Shown here: positions 33,304 through 33,341 of the stretch, piece after piece | Layout of the letters: every line of letters begins with the position of its first letter | How positions within the stretch are numbered: the first letter of the stretch is position 1 | Source of the DNA: Pseudomonadota bacterium | GTDB lineage: Bacteria > Pseudomonadota > Alphaproteobacteria > Micavibrionales > Micavibrionaceae | Length of the DNA: 33,341 nt | Direction of reading: 5' to 3' | NCBI GenBank assembly: GCA_963204825.1 | Contig: CAUJHN010000104.1 | Location: 1 to 33,341, forward strand | Notes under the pieces: generated by a model | What the model was told of the DNA's origin: nothing | Seen by the model: the letters and a program-made list of their open reading frames with translations, nothing else | The model's database searches: none | Program-made: the position numbers and the translations under genes

Positions 33304-33341
33304 GCGGGTGTAGTTCAGTTGGTTAGAACGCCTCCCTGTCA
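33304..33341 (+). tRNA. tRNA-Asp (GTC), 3' truncated by the window end
   Basis: The 5' acceptor strand GCGGGTG, the D arm TAGTTCAGTTGGTTAGAA and the anticodon GTC (33338-33340) are visible. The rest lies beyond the window. The D-arm and anticodon match bacterial tRNA-Asp. Confidence 0.88.

Overview
The window looks like a chromosomal housekeeping segment of an alphaproteobacterium of moderate G+C content. The evidence is gene content and order: tig-clpP-lon-HU, LptD, type I glutamine synthetase, KGG-repeat stress protein, ParE, and an alanine dehydrogenase coupled to an M29 aminopeptidase. The tRNA-His encodes the canonical G-1:C73 pair, which argues against the Caulobacter/Rhizobium/Rhodobacter-type lineages that lost G-1. 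A deeper-branching or Rhodospirillales-like alphaproteobacterium is more likely, but the species cannot be named. There are no insertion sequences, prophage genes, CRISPR arrays or integrases.

Layout. 1-3 kb: the tail of a cyclic-nucleotide-binding domain protein, recJ, then a convergent KGG-repeat stress protein carrying a 75-bp tandem repeat. 3.2-5.7 kb: a DUF2946-like small membrane protein and a TonB-dependent receptor, probably a metal-uptake pair. 5.7-8.5 kb: a strong hairpin, an orphan chemoreceptor, and a Cys/His-rich membrane protein behind a perfect inverted repeat. 8.5-13.1 kb: an RhlE-like helicase, lptD and a coiled-coil membrane protein. 13.1-16.4 kb, minus strand: parE and an AsmA/YdbH-like membrane protein. 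16.5-18.1 kb: a YciA-like thioesterase overlapping an exported protein of unknown function. 18.1-22.6 kb: glnA, tRNA-His, a stand-alone NAD(P)H-hydrate dehydratase, an M20 amidohydrolase and an unknown 163-residue protein. 22.7-28.1 kb: tRNA-Leu, tig, clpP, lon and HU. 28.2-30.9 kb: tRNA-Val, an exported alpha/beta hydrolase, a 33-residue small protein, and a proline-rich LysM protein with no signal peptide. 31-33.3 kb: ald and an M29 aminopeptidase, then a tRNA-Asp cut by the window edge.

How genes work together. Trigger factor, ClpP and Lon form a protein-quality-control block, and lon has a plausible heat-shock promoter. clpX, which usually lies between clpP and lon, is absent. glnA and the hydrate dehydratase flank tRNA-His, with no glnB or epimerase domain present; this looks like a rearranged nnr-glnB-glnA neighbourhood. 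All three complete tRNA genes lie 20-57 bases upstream of a same-strand protein gene with no visible terminator between, which suggests tRNA-mRNA cotranscripts. Ald and the aminopeptidase overlap by ATGA and may link peptide breakdown to alanine catabolism.

I see no clear new defence or mobile system. The most unusual items are the missing clpX, the split Nnr, the 33-residue gene, the hairpin before the chemoreceptor, and the Cys/His membrane protein with its upstream operator-like repeat.
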